From assembly GCF_042680125.1 (NCBI RefSeq), contig NZ_JBHTNY010000002.1: DNA of 64,000 nt; one strand, given 5' to 3'. Shown here piece after piece: positions 8,781-16,705 of the stretch (positions are counted from its first letter, which is position 1; each line of letters opens with the position of its first letter). The stretch comes from Robinsoniella peoriensis (GTDB lineage Bacteria > Bacillota > Clostridia > Lachnospirales > Lachnospiraceae). A model generated the notes under the pieces. It was not told the DNA's origin and did not search any database. It saw nothing but the letters and a program-made list of their open reading frames with translations. Made by a program: the position numbers and the translations under genes.

Positions 8781-9461
8781 GTGCAGGAATATAAATATGT
8801 AAAACACAGTGATAAACAAAGGGCTTTTATACTGGAAAAGGCGAAAGAATTATTTTTAGAGCAGGATATTAAAGATGTCAGTATGTCACAGATTGCGCTG
8901 CAGAGTAATCTGATGCGTGCCACGGTCTACCGCTATTTTGAGAATAGAGATGCCATTGCATGGGAAATCTATATTGATTTTAACAAGCAGGTTAATCAGA
9001 TGCAGCAAGAGAAGTTCATGGATAGTGGTTTGTCGACCTATGAAAAGATAGCATTGTTTTTGCAAAATATGGTAGATGTTTTTGAAAAACTACCGGATTA
9101 CTACAAATTCTTTTTTCATTTCAGTAAGGAGTATCTAAATAATAAATTATATCCGGATACCCGATTTACTAAGGAACTTTACGAGACTACCGGATTAACT
9201 TCTGGGTCTACCGTGGCATTCCTTATGAAAAATTTCCATGATGGTTCTGTCCGTGAGGAACTGGACAGTAAGGAATTCTGTGTTTCCCTGGTATATGGCA
9301 CGCTGGGAGCGATTCATATTGTTAATAATAACCGGGACAGTCTGCCGCTGAAATATAATCTGTCGGCACTGCAGGTACTAAAAGGAATATTACGTGGATA
9401 TCTGGAGGCTGCCAAAAAAGACGGATACGAATCAAAACTGGCGCAAAATCTGTTAAGGTAA
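8781..9461 (+). CDS. TetR/AcrR family transcriptional regulator
   Basis: A 226-residue protein with an N-terminal TetR helix-turn-helix at about residues 12-55: KAKELFLEQDIKDVSMSQIA, then ATVYRYFENRDAIAWEI. This is followed by an all-helical ligand domain with no recognisable match. The start is GTG at 8781, preceded by GAAGGTGTGG; no closer ATG is in frame. It lies 79 bp after a MATE exporter and probably regulates it or itself. A strong terminator follows. Confidence 0.88.
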   Translation: MQEYKYVKHSDKQRAFILEKAKELFLEQDIKDVSMSQIALQSNLMRATVYRYFENRDAIAWEIYIDFNKQVNQMQQEKFMDSGLSTYEKIALFLQNMVDVFEKLPDYYKFFFHFSKEYLNNKLYPDTRFTKELYETTGLTSGSTVAFLMKNFHDGSVREELDSKEFCVSLVYGTLGAIHIVNNNRDSLPLKYNLSALQVLKGILRGYLEAAKKDGYESKLAQNLLR

Positions 9462-9483
9462 CGAGTAGTCAGCACATTAAATA

Positions 9484-9530
9484 AAACAGGACGAACTGCA
9501 AAAAGAATAAACGCAGTTCGTCCTGTTTTT
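9484..9530 (+). terminator. Intrinsic terminator after tetR
   Basis: A 15-16 bp perfect stem (arms AAAACAGGACGAACTGC at 9483-9499 and its complement at 9513-9529) ends in a T-run. Confidence 0.9.
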
Positions 9531-9586
9531 GTATGCAAAAATATATTTTGATCCGGTTTATTTCCAAAAAATGAAAAATGAACACT

Positions 9587-9641
9587 ATGTTTAATTTACA
9601 AAAACTTAACATTGAACAGCATGTATAATTTACAAAAGTTC
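9587..9641 (+). promoter_or_regulatory. Direct-repeat control region with Pho-box-like hexamers
   Basis: The block ATGTTTAATTTACAAAA at 9587-9603 repeats as ATGTATAATTTACAAAA at 9621-9637. It contains TTTACA at 9595, TTAACA at 9606 (11-bp period) and TTTACA at 9629; TATAAT at 9624 may be the -10. Firmicute PhoP boxes are TTAACA-like repeats with about 11-bp phasing, and ugp-type transporters are often under Pho control. The assignment to PhoP is inference. Confidence 0.4.
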
Positions 9642-9694
9642 TTTAAGATAAGAGTGTAGATAAGAACAAGCAAAGAATATACCAGGAGGAATAT

Positions 9695-10507
9695 ATGGAA
9701 AAAATTAGATTTGCACATTTATCAGATACTCATATCTGCAAAGACTATAGTGGGAATCAAATGAAAGATTTGTTTGAAAAAGCCGGAAGCCCTTCGGCTA
9801 ATCTGGAAAAAAGCCTGAAAGAACTGGAGGCCAGACAGTTAGACTTCGTCTTAATCAGCGGGGATCTGGTACACGAAGGAACCGGAGAGGATTACCGGTA
9901 TCTGAATGATATGGTATGCTCCTGTATGCCTACGACCCAAGTGATCTATACACTTGGAAATCACGACAAAAAACTGGAATTTCGGGAAGGGCTTCAAATG
10001 GAGCCGGATGACCGTTCCCTGTACTATGTAAAAGAGATAAACGGACTTCGGGTAATCGTGCTGGATTCAGCGGTACCTGGGAAAGAGAGCGGATATATCA
10101 GCGAAGAGCAGGTAGAATGGCTGGAAGGCATTCTTGCGGAAAAAGCACCGGTAGGTTCGATCATTACTTTTCATCATCCGGTGGAGTGGGAAGTAAAAGA
10201 ATTGGGAATGCAGATCACAAACAGAATGTGGGATATATTGAAGAACAGTGATGTGCTGGGGATTTTCTGTGGTCATACCCATGCAAACAGTTTAAATTAT
10301 CTGGAGCATATACCTCAGATCACGGCAGATTCCATGGCATTTGGGCTGGGAATTGAGAGACAGATGTTAAGCTTTACGGATAAAACAGGTTATTGCCTTT
10401 GTGAAATCAATGACGGCAGGCTTCAGGTGCATTATGAAACAAGTACTCCAAAGCCTGCGGCATATGTGACCTTTGAACTTTCAGCATTTAAGAAAGCATT
10501 GCAATAA
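9695..10507 (+). CDS. Calcineurin-like metallophosphoesterase
   Basis: A 270-residue cytoplasmic phosphoesterase with the full metal-binding set: DTH near residue 11, GDLVHEG near 55, GNHDKK near 89, FHHP near 158 and GHTHAN near 192. Order and spacing fit the class III cyclic-nucleotide/glycerophosphodiester phosphodiesterase family (CpdA/GpdQ-like). It is the first gene of an operon with an Ugp-type ABC importer and a tyrosine-phosphatase-like gene. Hydrolysis of an imported phosphodiester is therefore a reasonable inference. GGAGGAATAT precedes the start. Substrate is not determinable from sequence. Confidence 0.88.
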   Translation: MEKIRFAHLSDTHICKDYSGNQMKDLFEKAGSPSANLEKSLKELEARQLDFVLISGDLVHEGTGEDYRYLNDMVCSCMPTTQVIYTLGNHDKKLEFREGLQMEPDDRSLYYVKEINGLRVIVLDSAVPGKESGYISEEQVEWLEGILAEKAPVGSIITFHHPVEWEVKELGMQITNRMWDILKNSDVLGIFCGHTHANSLNYLEHIPQITADSMAFGLGIERQMLSFTDKTGYCLCEINDGRLQVHYETSTPKPAAYVTFELSAFKKALQ

Positions 10508-10526
10508 CTCAGGAGGAGAAAATAAA

Positions 10527-11861
10527 ATGGGCAGAGAAAAGAAGAGATTTATGTGGAAAAGAATGACAGCGCTTGCTGCGGCGATTATAGTAGGAACGAC
10601 AGCTCTTGCAGGTTGTACACCAAAAGGTATCGAAGCAGCAGGAAGTCCTGCTAAAGGAAATGATGTGGCAGTTCAGAATCTTCTGGATCCGGCGAATCCC
10701 ACAAACGTTACTTTTTATAGTTACAGTCTGAATTATCCGACCATGAAGGCAGGTATGGAGCACCTGATCCAGGAATTCAATGATACGGTTGGAAAAGAAA
10801 AAGGGGTAGTAGTTGAGGGTGTCCCTGATGATATGACTAAATTTAAAACGGATATACAGGCTGGCAATCAGGTAGATATTATTCAGCATACCTTCGGAAC
10901 TCTGGATGCATCCAGGGAATCATTGGGGATAAAAGCTTACGAAGATGTATTTTCTGCAGAAGAGTTAAAGGAGCATTTTAATGGGATTGCTGAAAACGCA
11001 CTGGCTCTTGGAAAGATTGATGATAAGACTTATGGCCTTGCATTTACCTTCAGCACTCCAATTCTTTACATTAACGGAAAGCTATTTGAGGATGCCGGTT
11101 TAGATCCTTATTCACCACCGAAATCCTGGGATGAGATGCTTGCAATGGCTAAGATGATTAAAGAAAAGACAGGTAAGGATGGGTTTGGCCTGGCGGCAGA
11201 TAATGGCTGGGTGACAGAAGGAATCGTATATAGCAGCGGATCGGATATGATCAATGCAGATCGGACGAAAGCTGTTTTTGCTGCGGATAACACAGTCAAA
11301 GCTTTTGAAATATGGAAACAGTTTTTTACGGAAGGCTGCGGTGCAAAAGGTACGGATAACGATCTGATGCAGCAGTTTATGGCGGGAAATGTGGCAATGC
11401 ATATACAATCTACTTCGGTGCTGAGCGGTTTTGCAAGTGCAGCAAAAGCTGGAGGATGGGAACTGTATGGCGCTGCTATGCCGGGATTTGACGGAAATGA
11501 GGCTGTACCGGTGAACTCCGGAAGCTGTCTGGCTGTACGCCCGAATACTGATCAGAAAGCCCAGGCAGTCTGGGAATTTATCAAATTTGCAACAGGAAAG
11601 AGAGGCTACACAATTATCACTTCGGAAATCGGGTATCTCCCTCTTCGAACGGAGCTTGCTGATGATCCGGATTATCTGAAAGATTTTGTGGACCAGTATC
11701 CGCTCCTTCGTGTGAATCTGGACCAGTTAAAGAAAATTCGTCCGGTTACCATCTGGCCCGGCGGTATTGCCAATGAAGCGTTCACCATTTTCAGAGATGC
11801 AACGGTGGAGGCACTAACCACAGATGCTGATGTTAACGGTTTTGGAAAAAGCCCAGAATAA
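10527..11861 (+). CDS. ABC transporter substrate-binding lipoprotein, UgpB-like
   Basis: A 444-residue extracellular binding protein of the sugar/glycerol-3-phosphate family (SBP_bac_1). The signal peptide ends in the lipobox LAGC, so Cys is lipidated about 27 residues in. Family features include PPKSWDEML, the GKDGFGL region and the PVNSGSCLAV segment lining the cleft. ATG at 10527 is chosen because AGGAGGAG lies 8-15 bases upstream. It lies 19 bp after the phosphodiesterase and 31 bp before the first permease. UgpB-type proteins bind sn-glycerol-3-phosphate or glycerophosphodiesters; the exact ligand is inferred only from family and neighbours. Confidence 0.88.
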   Translation: MGREKKRFMWKRMTALAAAIIVGTTALAGCTPKGIEAAGSPAKGNDVAVQNLLDPANPTNVTFYSYSLNYPTMKAGMEHLIQEFNDTVGKEKGVVVEGVPDDMTKFKTDIQAGNQVDIIQHTFGTLDASRESLGIKAYEDVFSAEELKEHFNGIAENALALGKIDDKTYGLAFTFSTPILYINGKLFEDAGLDPYSPPKSWDEMLAMAKMIKEKTGKDGFGLAADNGWVTEGIVYSSGSDMINADRTKAVFAADNTVKAFEIWKQFFTEGCGAKGTDNDLMQQFMAGNVAMHIQSTSVLSGFASAAKAGGWELYGAAMPGFDGNEAVPVNSGSCLAVRPNTDQKAQAVWEFIKFATGKRGYTIITSEIGYLPLRTELADDPDYLKDFVDQYPLLRVNLDQLKKIRPVTIWPGGIANEAFTIFRDATVEALTTDADVNGFGKSPE

Positions 11862-11892
11862 CATTAACCAGTTGTTGGAATAGGAGGAACGA

Positions 11893-12849
11893 ATGAGTAC
11901 ATTATCTCTGGAGAAAAAATATGCGGCGGCATCATCAGCCGCGGAAAAAACTGTGAGAAAGAGGATTCCGGGAGGGATAAAACCCTATCTCTTTCTCCTG
12001 CCGGCTATCGGACTGATCATTTTCTGGACTTACAAACCTTTGCTGCAGACTCTGCAATACAGCATGTACAAATGGAGCATGGTGCCGGGGACTGTGCCTG
12101 AGTATGTTGGATTTCAAAATTTCGTAAAGTTATTCTATAACAAAGACTTTGTTCCTGCGCTTAAAAATACCCTTATTTATATATTGGGGATGCTGCCGTT
12201 TTCCATTGTACTGCCGCTTTTTATAGCCGCGGCTACACAGGACTTAAACGAAAAGGCAAAAAAGATTTACCGTGCAATCTTTTTTATTCCCATGATTATG
12301 GCTCCGGTAGCCGTGAGTATTATTTTTCAATGGCTGATGCATCCTAGTAATGGATTAGTGAACCATTTGCTGCAGACAATGGGGCTTACCGGGGAGAGTA
12401 TTGCTTTTTTTGTAGACCAGAAGTTTGCCAGACTGATGATTATACTGATTTCCGGGTGGAAAATGATTGGATTTAGCACCCTGATGTTTTCCTCTGCCTT
12501 AAGCGGGATTGATACACAGTATTACGAAGCTGCGAAATTAGATGGTGCAGGGAGTATCCGGAGGTTTTTTGATATGACACTGGTTTTACTGTCACCCACC
12601 GCAATGCTGATGCTGATGGTCAGCGTACTCTTTTCCAGCCAGTGGTCTTTTGCTTATATCGATGTACTGACTCAGGGTGGGCCCTTTGCAACTTCAACCA
12701 ATATCTATTATATGATGTATAAGTTTGCGTTTGGAGATCTGAATGTAGGTCTGTGTGCAGCAGCGGCAACACTGTTTCTCGTTTTATTTGGAATCATCGC
12801 ACTGACGATGCAAAGGCTTACAAAAAAATATGCCTTTTATGACAATTAG
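11893..12849 (+). CDS. ABC transporter permease, UgpA/MalF-like
   Basis: This 318-residue inner-membrane permease has six predicted membrane segments and the EAA loop YYEAAKLDGAGSIRRFFDMT near residues 213-232, which contacts the ATPase. It begins with a hydrophilic 30-residue cytoplasmic extension. AGGAGGAACG precedes the start. It pairs with the next gene to form the channel of the importer. Confidence 0.92.
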   Translation: MSTLSLEKKYAAASSAAEKTVRKRIPGGIKPYLFLLPAIGLIIFWTYKPLLQTLQYSMYKWSMVPGTVPEYVGFQNFVKLFYNKDFVPALKNTLIYILGMLPFSIVLPLFIAAATQDLNEKAKKIYRAIFFIPMIMAPVAVSIIFQWLMHPSNGLVNHLLQTMGLTGESIAFFVDQKFARLMIILISGWKMIGFSTLMFSSALSGIDTQYYEAAKLDGAGSIRRFFDMTLVLLSPTAMLMLMVSVLFSSQWSFAYIDVLTQGGPFATSTNIYYMMYKFAFGDLNVGLCAAAATLFLVLFGIIALTMQRLTKKYAFYDN

Positions 12850-12861
12850 GAGGATGCGAAG

Positions 12862-13677
12862 ATGATGAAGCGTAAAATGTTAAATGGCGTTAAGCATGGT
12901 CTTTTGATCCTGTTATCTTTTCTGGCAATTTTTCCGTTATACTGGATGATTATCTCTTCTTTAAAAGGTGAGGCGGAAATATTTAATTACCTGCCGCTTC
13001 CCAAAGAATTTACTTTAAATAATTATTTTTATGCATTTTCTCAAATGCCGATTCTGAAAATGCTATTTAATTCCATCGTAATCAGTATCATTGAAACAGC
13101 CGGACAGGTATTTACCTCGGTACTGGAAGCCTATGCCCTTACCAGATGGGAATTCCGGGGGAAGGGGCTGGTCTATGCTCTGCTGACTTTAACCTGGCTG
13201 ATCCCTTTCCAGGCAATTATGGTACCCAATTATACCCAGATCAACAATATGGGCCTGAACGGACAGCTGTTCGGCATTGTACTTCCCTATCTGGCATCGG
13301 CATTTGCCTGTATTTCTATGTACCAGGCGTTCCAGTCCTTTCCCAGAGCCTTAATCGATGCGGCAAGAATGGATGGGAGCGGGGAGATTCAGATATTAAA
13401 AGATATTGTGCTGCCGAGCATGAAAGCATCCATCGCATCACTTGGAATCCTGCTATTTATCAATTCCTGGAATGATTACATGTGGCCCATGCTCATAGCT
13501 AAGAAGCTGGAAGAGGCGCCCATACAGATTGGGCTTAAAATGTTTGTAAGTTCTGATGTAAATCTGTGGGGATCCATGATGGCAGCTACAACAGTATCCT
13601 GTATTCCGATTTTTCTGATCTATATGGTATTGCAGAAAAATATTGTGGACTCTTTTATGAAATGGGGAATCAAATAA
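12862..13677 (+). CDS. ABC transporter permease, UgpE/MalG-like
   Basis: This 271-residue permease has about six membrane segments and the EAA motif LIDAARMDGSGEIQILKDIV near residues 164-183. The family opening IFPLYWMIISSLK is present. Either of two adjacent ATG codons (12862, 12865) could start translation; TAGGAGGATG lies upstream and overlaps the previous stop codon. It forms the heterodimeric channel with the preceding gene. Confidence 0.92.
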   Translation: MMKRKMLNGVKHGLLILLSFLAIFPLYWMIISSLKGEAEIFNYLPLPKEFTLNNYFYAFSQMPILKMLFNSIVISIIETAGQVFTSVLEAYALTRWEFRGKGLVYALLTLTWLIPFQAIMVPNYTQINNMGLNGQLFGIVLPYLASAFACISMYQAFQSFPRALIDAARMDGSGEIQILKDIVLPSMKASIASLGILLFINSWNDYMWPMLIAKKLEEAPIQIGLKMFVSSDVNLWGSMMAATTVSCIPIFLIYMVLQKNIVDSFMKWGIK

Positions 13678-13732
13678 TGAAGGTGCCGGAAGATAAAATA
13701 CGCCCGGACTTTTACAGATGGAGGATGAAATT

Positions 13733-14673
13733 ATGTTAAACAATCAGGAAGTATCAAAACCGCTGGATTTAGAAATGGCATACAATGTCAGGGATTTAGG
13801 TGTGTATACTAATTGCAGGGGGGAGAAGTTAGTACAGAACCAACTGTACCGGGCAGACGGGCTGCACAGCCTCACCGGACAAGATCAGGAAAAATTAAAA
13901 CAAGCCGGTATAGCGGCAGTTATTGATTTGAGAAGCTGTCAGGAGGTGCAAATACTTCCCTGTGTTTTTTGCAATGCAGCAGATGTAGATTATTACCAGG
14001 TGCCGTTACTGGATCAGATCCAGTCAAATGGGCTGCAGGGAGGATTTCCGGATAGTATGGCGGGGCTTTACATTGAACTTTTGGAACACAGTAAGGAAGA
14101 GATTGCAAAAGTAATGAGCATTATCGCCGGCTATCCTCACCAGGCAGTGGTATTTAACTGTACTGCAGGTAAAGACGAGGCCACTGAAAAAGTCCCCTAT
14201 TTTTAAAATAGTTTGTCATATTACACAAATAAATATTAGTTTTATGTTTTTATAGGACCTTAACAAACGAATCTATCACGTTCCTTGGAGAGTAGAGAAC
14301 TTTAAAAATTTAACCTTTTGTGCAATATTACTTTGGCTTAAACTTTTTCAGTGCCCTCGGTAAAGACCGGACGGGAGTTATTGCTATGCTGCTATTGGAT
14401 CTGGCTGAGGTAGAGGAAAAATTGATCATTGCGGATTATGCAGCCAGCGAAGAAAATATAAGGCCTCTGTTTGAAAAACAAAAGAAACAGTTGTTAAGTG
14501 CGGGAATCAAAATGCCGGAGTATCTGTTCGCTTCCAGACCGGAAGAGATGGAGCAGACTATTCAATATCTGAAAAGACAGTATGGCAGTGTGAGAAAATA
14601 TACGGAAAGCCTGAATCTGGACAGGGAAGAGATGTATGCAATTCAGAGGAAAATGGAGGGAAGTATAAGATGA
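13733..14673 (+). pseudogene. Tyrosine-protein phosphatase (DSP/IphP-like), split by a MITE in the catalytic loop
   Basis: The 5' part (from ATG 13733, SD GGAGG) encodes a phosphatase up to FNCTAGKD with the catalytic Cys at residue 143, then hits foreign sequence and a stop at 14204-14206. The 3' part resumes at 14359 with GKDRTGVIAMLLLDLAE. Removing 14177-14358 plus one copy of the 9-bp duplication restores a continuous 249-residue frame with the complete C-x5-R loop CTAGKDRTG. The parent family is PF13350-type Tyr/Ser phosphatases; asparagine rather than histidine precedes the catalytic Cys. The end overlaps the next gene by 4 bp (ATGA), so it was part of the operon. A GTG at 14320 could start the 3' fragment, but that lacks the catalytic Cys, so activity must be lost. 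Confidence 0.9.
14177..14358. mobile_element. 182-bp MITE with 17-bp terminal inverted repeats and 9-bp target duplication
   Basis: Left end GAGGCCACTGAAAAAGT (14177-14193) and right end ACTTTTTCAGTGCCCTC (14342-14358) are inverted repeats with a single mismatch. The flanking direct repeat GGTAAAGAC occurs at 14168-14176 and 14359-14367. The interior is AT-rich and has no transposase, so this is a non-autonomous element mobilised in trans. The 9-bp duplication is of the size made by some IS4-like elements, but the parent family cannot be assigned from here. Confidence 0.93.
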
Positions 14674-15704
14674 GCAGTGTAGCAGTAAAAAATATCGTAA
14701 AGAATTTTAAGGACATTCAGGTATTAAAAGAGATATCTATTCAGATACCGGACGGATCTTTTACGGTGTTGTTAGGACCTTCCGGTTGTGGAAAATCTAC
14801 GCTGCTCCGCATCATTTCCGGATTAGAAAAAGCGGATGCCGGGGATATCTGCATTGGAGAGCGCCTGGTCACAAAGGTGGAACCGAAAGACAGGGAACTG
14901 GCGATGGTTTTTCAAAACTATGCGCTGTACCCTCATATGACGGTGCGTGAAAATGTAGAATACGGATTAAAAGTGAAGAAAGTGCCTAAGGCAGAGCGGA
15001 AAGAAAAGGTGCAAAAGGCGCTGGAGATGGTAGAGCTTACGGATCAGGCGGATAAGCGTCCCGCACAGATGTCCGGGGGCCAGCGGCAAAGAGTGGCTCT
15101 TGCAAGAGCTGTGGTCAAAAATCCAAAAGTATTTCTCATGGATGAACCCCTGTCTAACCTGGATGCCAAACTGAGAAACCAGATGCGGGAAAAAATAACG
15201 ATGCTGTATGAGCAGCTTAAAACTACTTTTTTGTATGTAACCCATGATCAGGTGGAAGCGATGTCTATGGGGAGCAATATTGTGATCATGAATCAGGGAA
15301 TCGTCATGCAGCAGGGGACTCCAAGGGAGATTTATACCAATCCGCGCAATGTATTTGTAGCCGGATTCATAGGCTCTCCTCCGGCAAATATCATCCATTG
15401 GAATATGGGAAGCGTTGCGGTCAGGCCGGAACACGTTAGCTTAAATCAACCACTGATGGAAGGAATTCATCTAAAGGGCGAAATAAAGACGGTAGAGCAG
15501 CTGGGCAGTGACAGTATTTACAGTGTGAGAACCGAAATCGGCAATATCAAGGCGAAATCCGTCTGCTTGTGGGAAGATCAGGATAAGCTTGCAGATGTTT
15601 GTCTGCCTTATGAACATATTTTTTATTTTGATGAAGCAGGGGACCGGATTCAGGGGGATAAGATCTGCCAGAGGAAGTTTGCGGATTTTATAAATGGCAT
15701 TTAA
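14670..15704 (+). CDS. ABC transporter ATP-binding protein, UgpC/MalK-like
   Basis: This 344-residue ATPase energises the importer. It has Walker A GPSGCGKST, Q-loop FQNYALYPHMT, signature MSGGQRQR, Walker B VFLMDEPLSNLD and the switch histidine in VTHDQ. A C-terminal regulatory TOBE domain from about residue 235 contains the VRPEH motif. It overlaps the broken phosphatase gene by 4 bp. It was therefore probably translationally coupled to that gene, and the MITE may have reduced its expression. A terminator follows. Confidence 0.93.
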   Translation: MSSVAVKNIVKNFKDIQVLKEISIQIPDGSFTVLLGPSGCGKSTLLRIISGLEKADAGDICIGERLVTKVEPKDRELAMVFQNYALYPHMTVRENVEYGLKVKKVPKAERKEKVQKALEMVELTDQADKRPAQMSGGQRQRVALARAVVKNPKVFLMDEPLSNLDAKLRNQMREKITMLYEQLKTTFLYVTHDQVEAMSMGSNIVIMNQGIVMQQGTPREIYTNPRNVFVAGFIGSPPANIIHWNMGSVAVRPEHVSLNQPLMEGIHLKGEIKTVEQLGSDSIYSVRTEIGNIKAKSVCLWEDQDKLADVCLPYEHIFYFDEAGDRIQGDKICQRKFADFINGI

Positions 15705-15718
15705 AGTTATTTCCCTGT

Positions 15719-15762
15719 AAGCAGCTTCAAATGGGTAAAATCCTGTTTGCAGCTGCTTTTGT
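15719..15762 (+). terminator. Terminator of the Ugp-like operon
   Basis: AAGCAGC at 15719-15725 pairs with GCTGCTT at 15752-15758, with further pairing inside, followed by TTGTTTT. Confidence 0.7.
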
Positions 15763-15781
15763 TTTGAGAAAAAATATCATT

Positions 15782-15928
15782 GTTGCCGTGAGACAACCCT
15801 GATTTCATTAGCAACTGCGGTGAGTTATGGAAATATATGGATATAAACGGTGCGCAAAAGCAACGAAAATAAGTATTGCAATTAAAAATATGCAGTAATA
15901 TAATGACAACCAGTTAGCAAGTGCTAAT
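15782..15928 (+). promoter_or_regulatory. Three-box heme-region promoter, copy 1
   Basis: Box 1 at 15782-15797 reads GTTGC-CGTGAG-ACAAC. Box 2 at 15849-15864 reads GGTGC-GCAAAA-GCAAC. The promoter is TTGCAA at 15876-15881, a 17-bp spacer and TATAAT at 15899-15904. Box 3 at 15913-15928 reads GTTAG-CAAGTG-CTAAT across the expected start site. Box starts are 67 and 64 bp apart. This is the most degenerate of three copies (others at 23588 and 27428). Confidence 0.7.
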
Positions 15929-15973
15929 TGGAACTAATAATTTATATTTAACCCAAATAGGAGGGAACACAGT

Positions 15974-16453
15974 ATGAACAGAATTGCAAAAAAATTATTC
16001 GCAGCAGGATTAGCAGGAAGCATGACACTTAGTATGGGACTGACTGCATTTGCAGCAGAACAGCAGGGACCATTTGATGCAAAATTGTATAAAACAGGTA
16101 CTACGACATTATCCATGGGTGATGGGGCACTTTTGGATGCTGTATATACTGAGACTTCAGGTGGGATTCAGGTTACGGTAAATGTAGATGAAGGTTTTAA
16201 GGCTTATGGGATGAGCGGGTCTCTCACAAAAGTATATATGGATACGGATGGGGATGGTGTAATCAATAAAGATGTGAATGTGGTAGCAGACCGGGACGGT
16301 AATGGTAAAACGGATGCTCTTATATTTACTTACACGGGTCCTGTATCAGATATAGAGAATTTAAAGATAATAGGTGATTTTACAATCAGCGTATTAAATT
16401 TGATGCCAATGAATTCTATCGGTGATCTGGTGATTGAAAACCATGCAGAATAG
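15974..16453 (+). CDS. Small secreted NEAT-like protein with EF-hand-like loops
   Basis: A 159-residue protein with a signal peptide (about residues 1-28, ending AFAA) and no membrane or wall anchor. The segment TLSMGDGALLDA followed by GGIQVTVNV and AYGMSGSLTKVY resembles the NEAT-type repeats of the giant neighbour proteins (SMSNGIIKSA, then MQVYLDV and AYMQGLQY). It contains a DTDGDG loop and a DRDGNG loop, similar to calcium-binding EF-hand or thrombospondin-3 loops. Its promoter has the same three boxes as the NEAT genes at 23776 and 27668. I infer a diffusible heme-binding protein; the NEAT assignment is by eye and weaker than for its neighbours. GGAGGGAACACAGT precedes the ATG. Confidence 0.6.
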   Translation: MNRIAKKLFAAGLAGSMTLSMGLTAFAAEQQGPFDAKLYKTGTTTLSMGDGALLDAVYTETSGGIQVTVNVDEGFKAYGMSGSLTKVYMDTDGDGVINKDVNVVADRDGNGKTDALIFTYTGPVSDIENLKIIGDFTISVLNLMPMNSIGDLVIENHAE

Positions 16454-16550
16454 CAATATTGTATCCATATAAATCAGCATTGGTTGTTTAAGGTATAAGT
16501 AATCATAAAAAATATTTGTGAATGTATATGATTATCGATATCACAAATTG

Positions 16551-16582
16551 AGAAGAATTTTCGTTTATACGTAAATTCTTCT
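16551..16582 (+). terminator. Possible terminator hairpin after the small NEAT-like gene
   Basis: AGAAGAATTT at 16551-16560 pairs with AAATTCTTCT at 16573-16582. The T-run after it is weak. The rest of 16454-16620 is AT-rich and shows no gene. Confidence 0.4.
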
Positions 16583-16621
16583 TAATTACTGTTTAGAAAA
16601 GAAAAAAAACGGGAGGAAAGA

Positions 16622-16669
16622 GTGAAAAGAAAAGTGAATTTTGAGACGCACTTGCCTAAGGGGTCATAG
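16622..16669 (+). other. Possible truncated gene start cut by the IS110 element
   Basis: GGGAGGA at 16611-16617 is followed by GTG at 16622 and a basic reading frame (VKRKVNFETHLPKGS) that stops after 15 codons at the edge of the IS110 region. A good ribosome binding site with no gene behind it may be the original start of the gene that now resumes beyond the insertion. The joint cannot be reconstructed from this window. Confidence 0.3.
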
Positions 16670-16705
16670 ATCCCTCAAAAATTGATATATAGGAACAATA
16701 AAATA

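Noticed and set aside
15782..15864. GTTGC palindromes as REP-type repeats
   Set aside because: They are only 16 bp, the central six bases vary freely, and they recur at fixed distances from promoters, which fits operators better than a mobile repeat.
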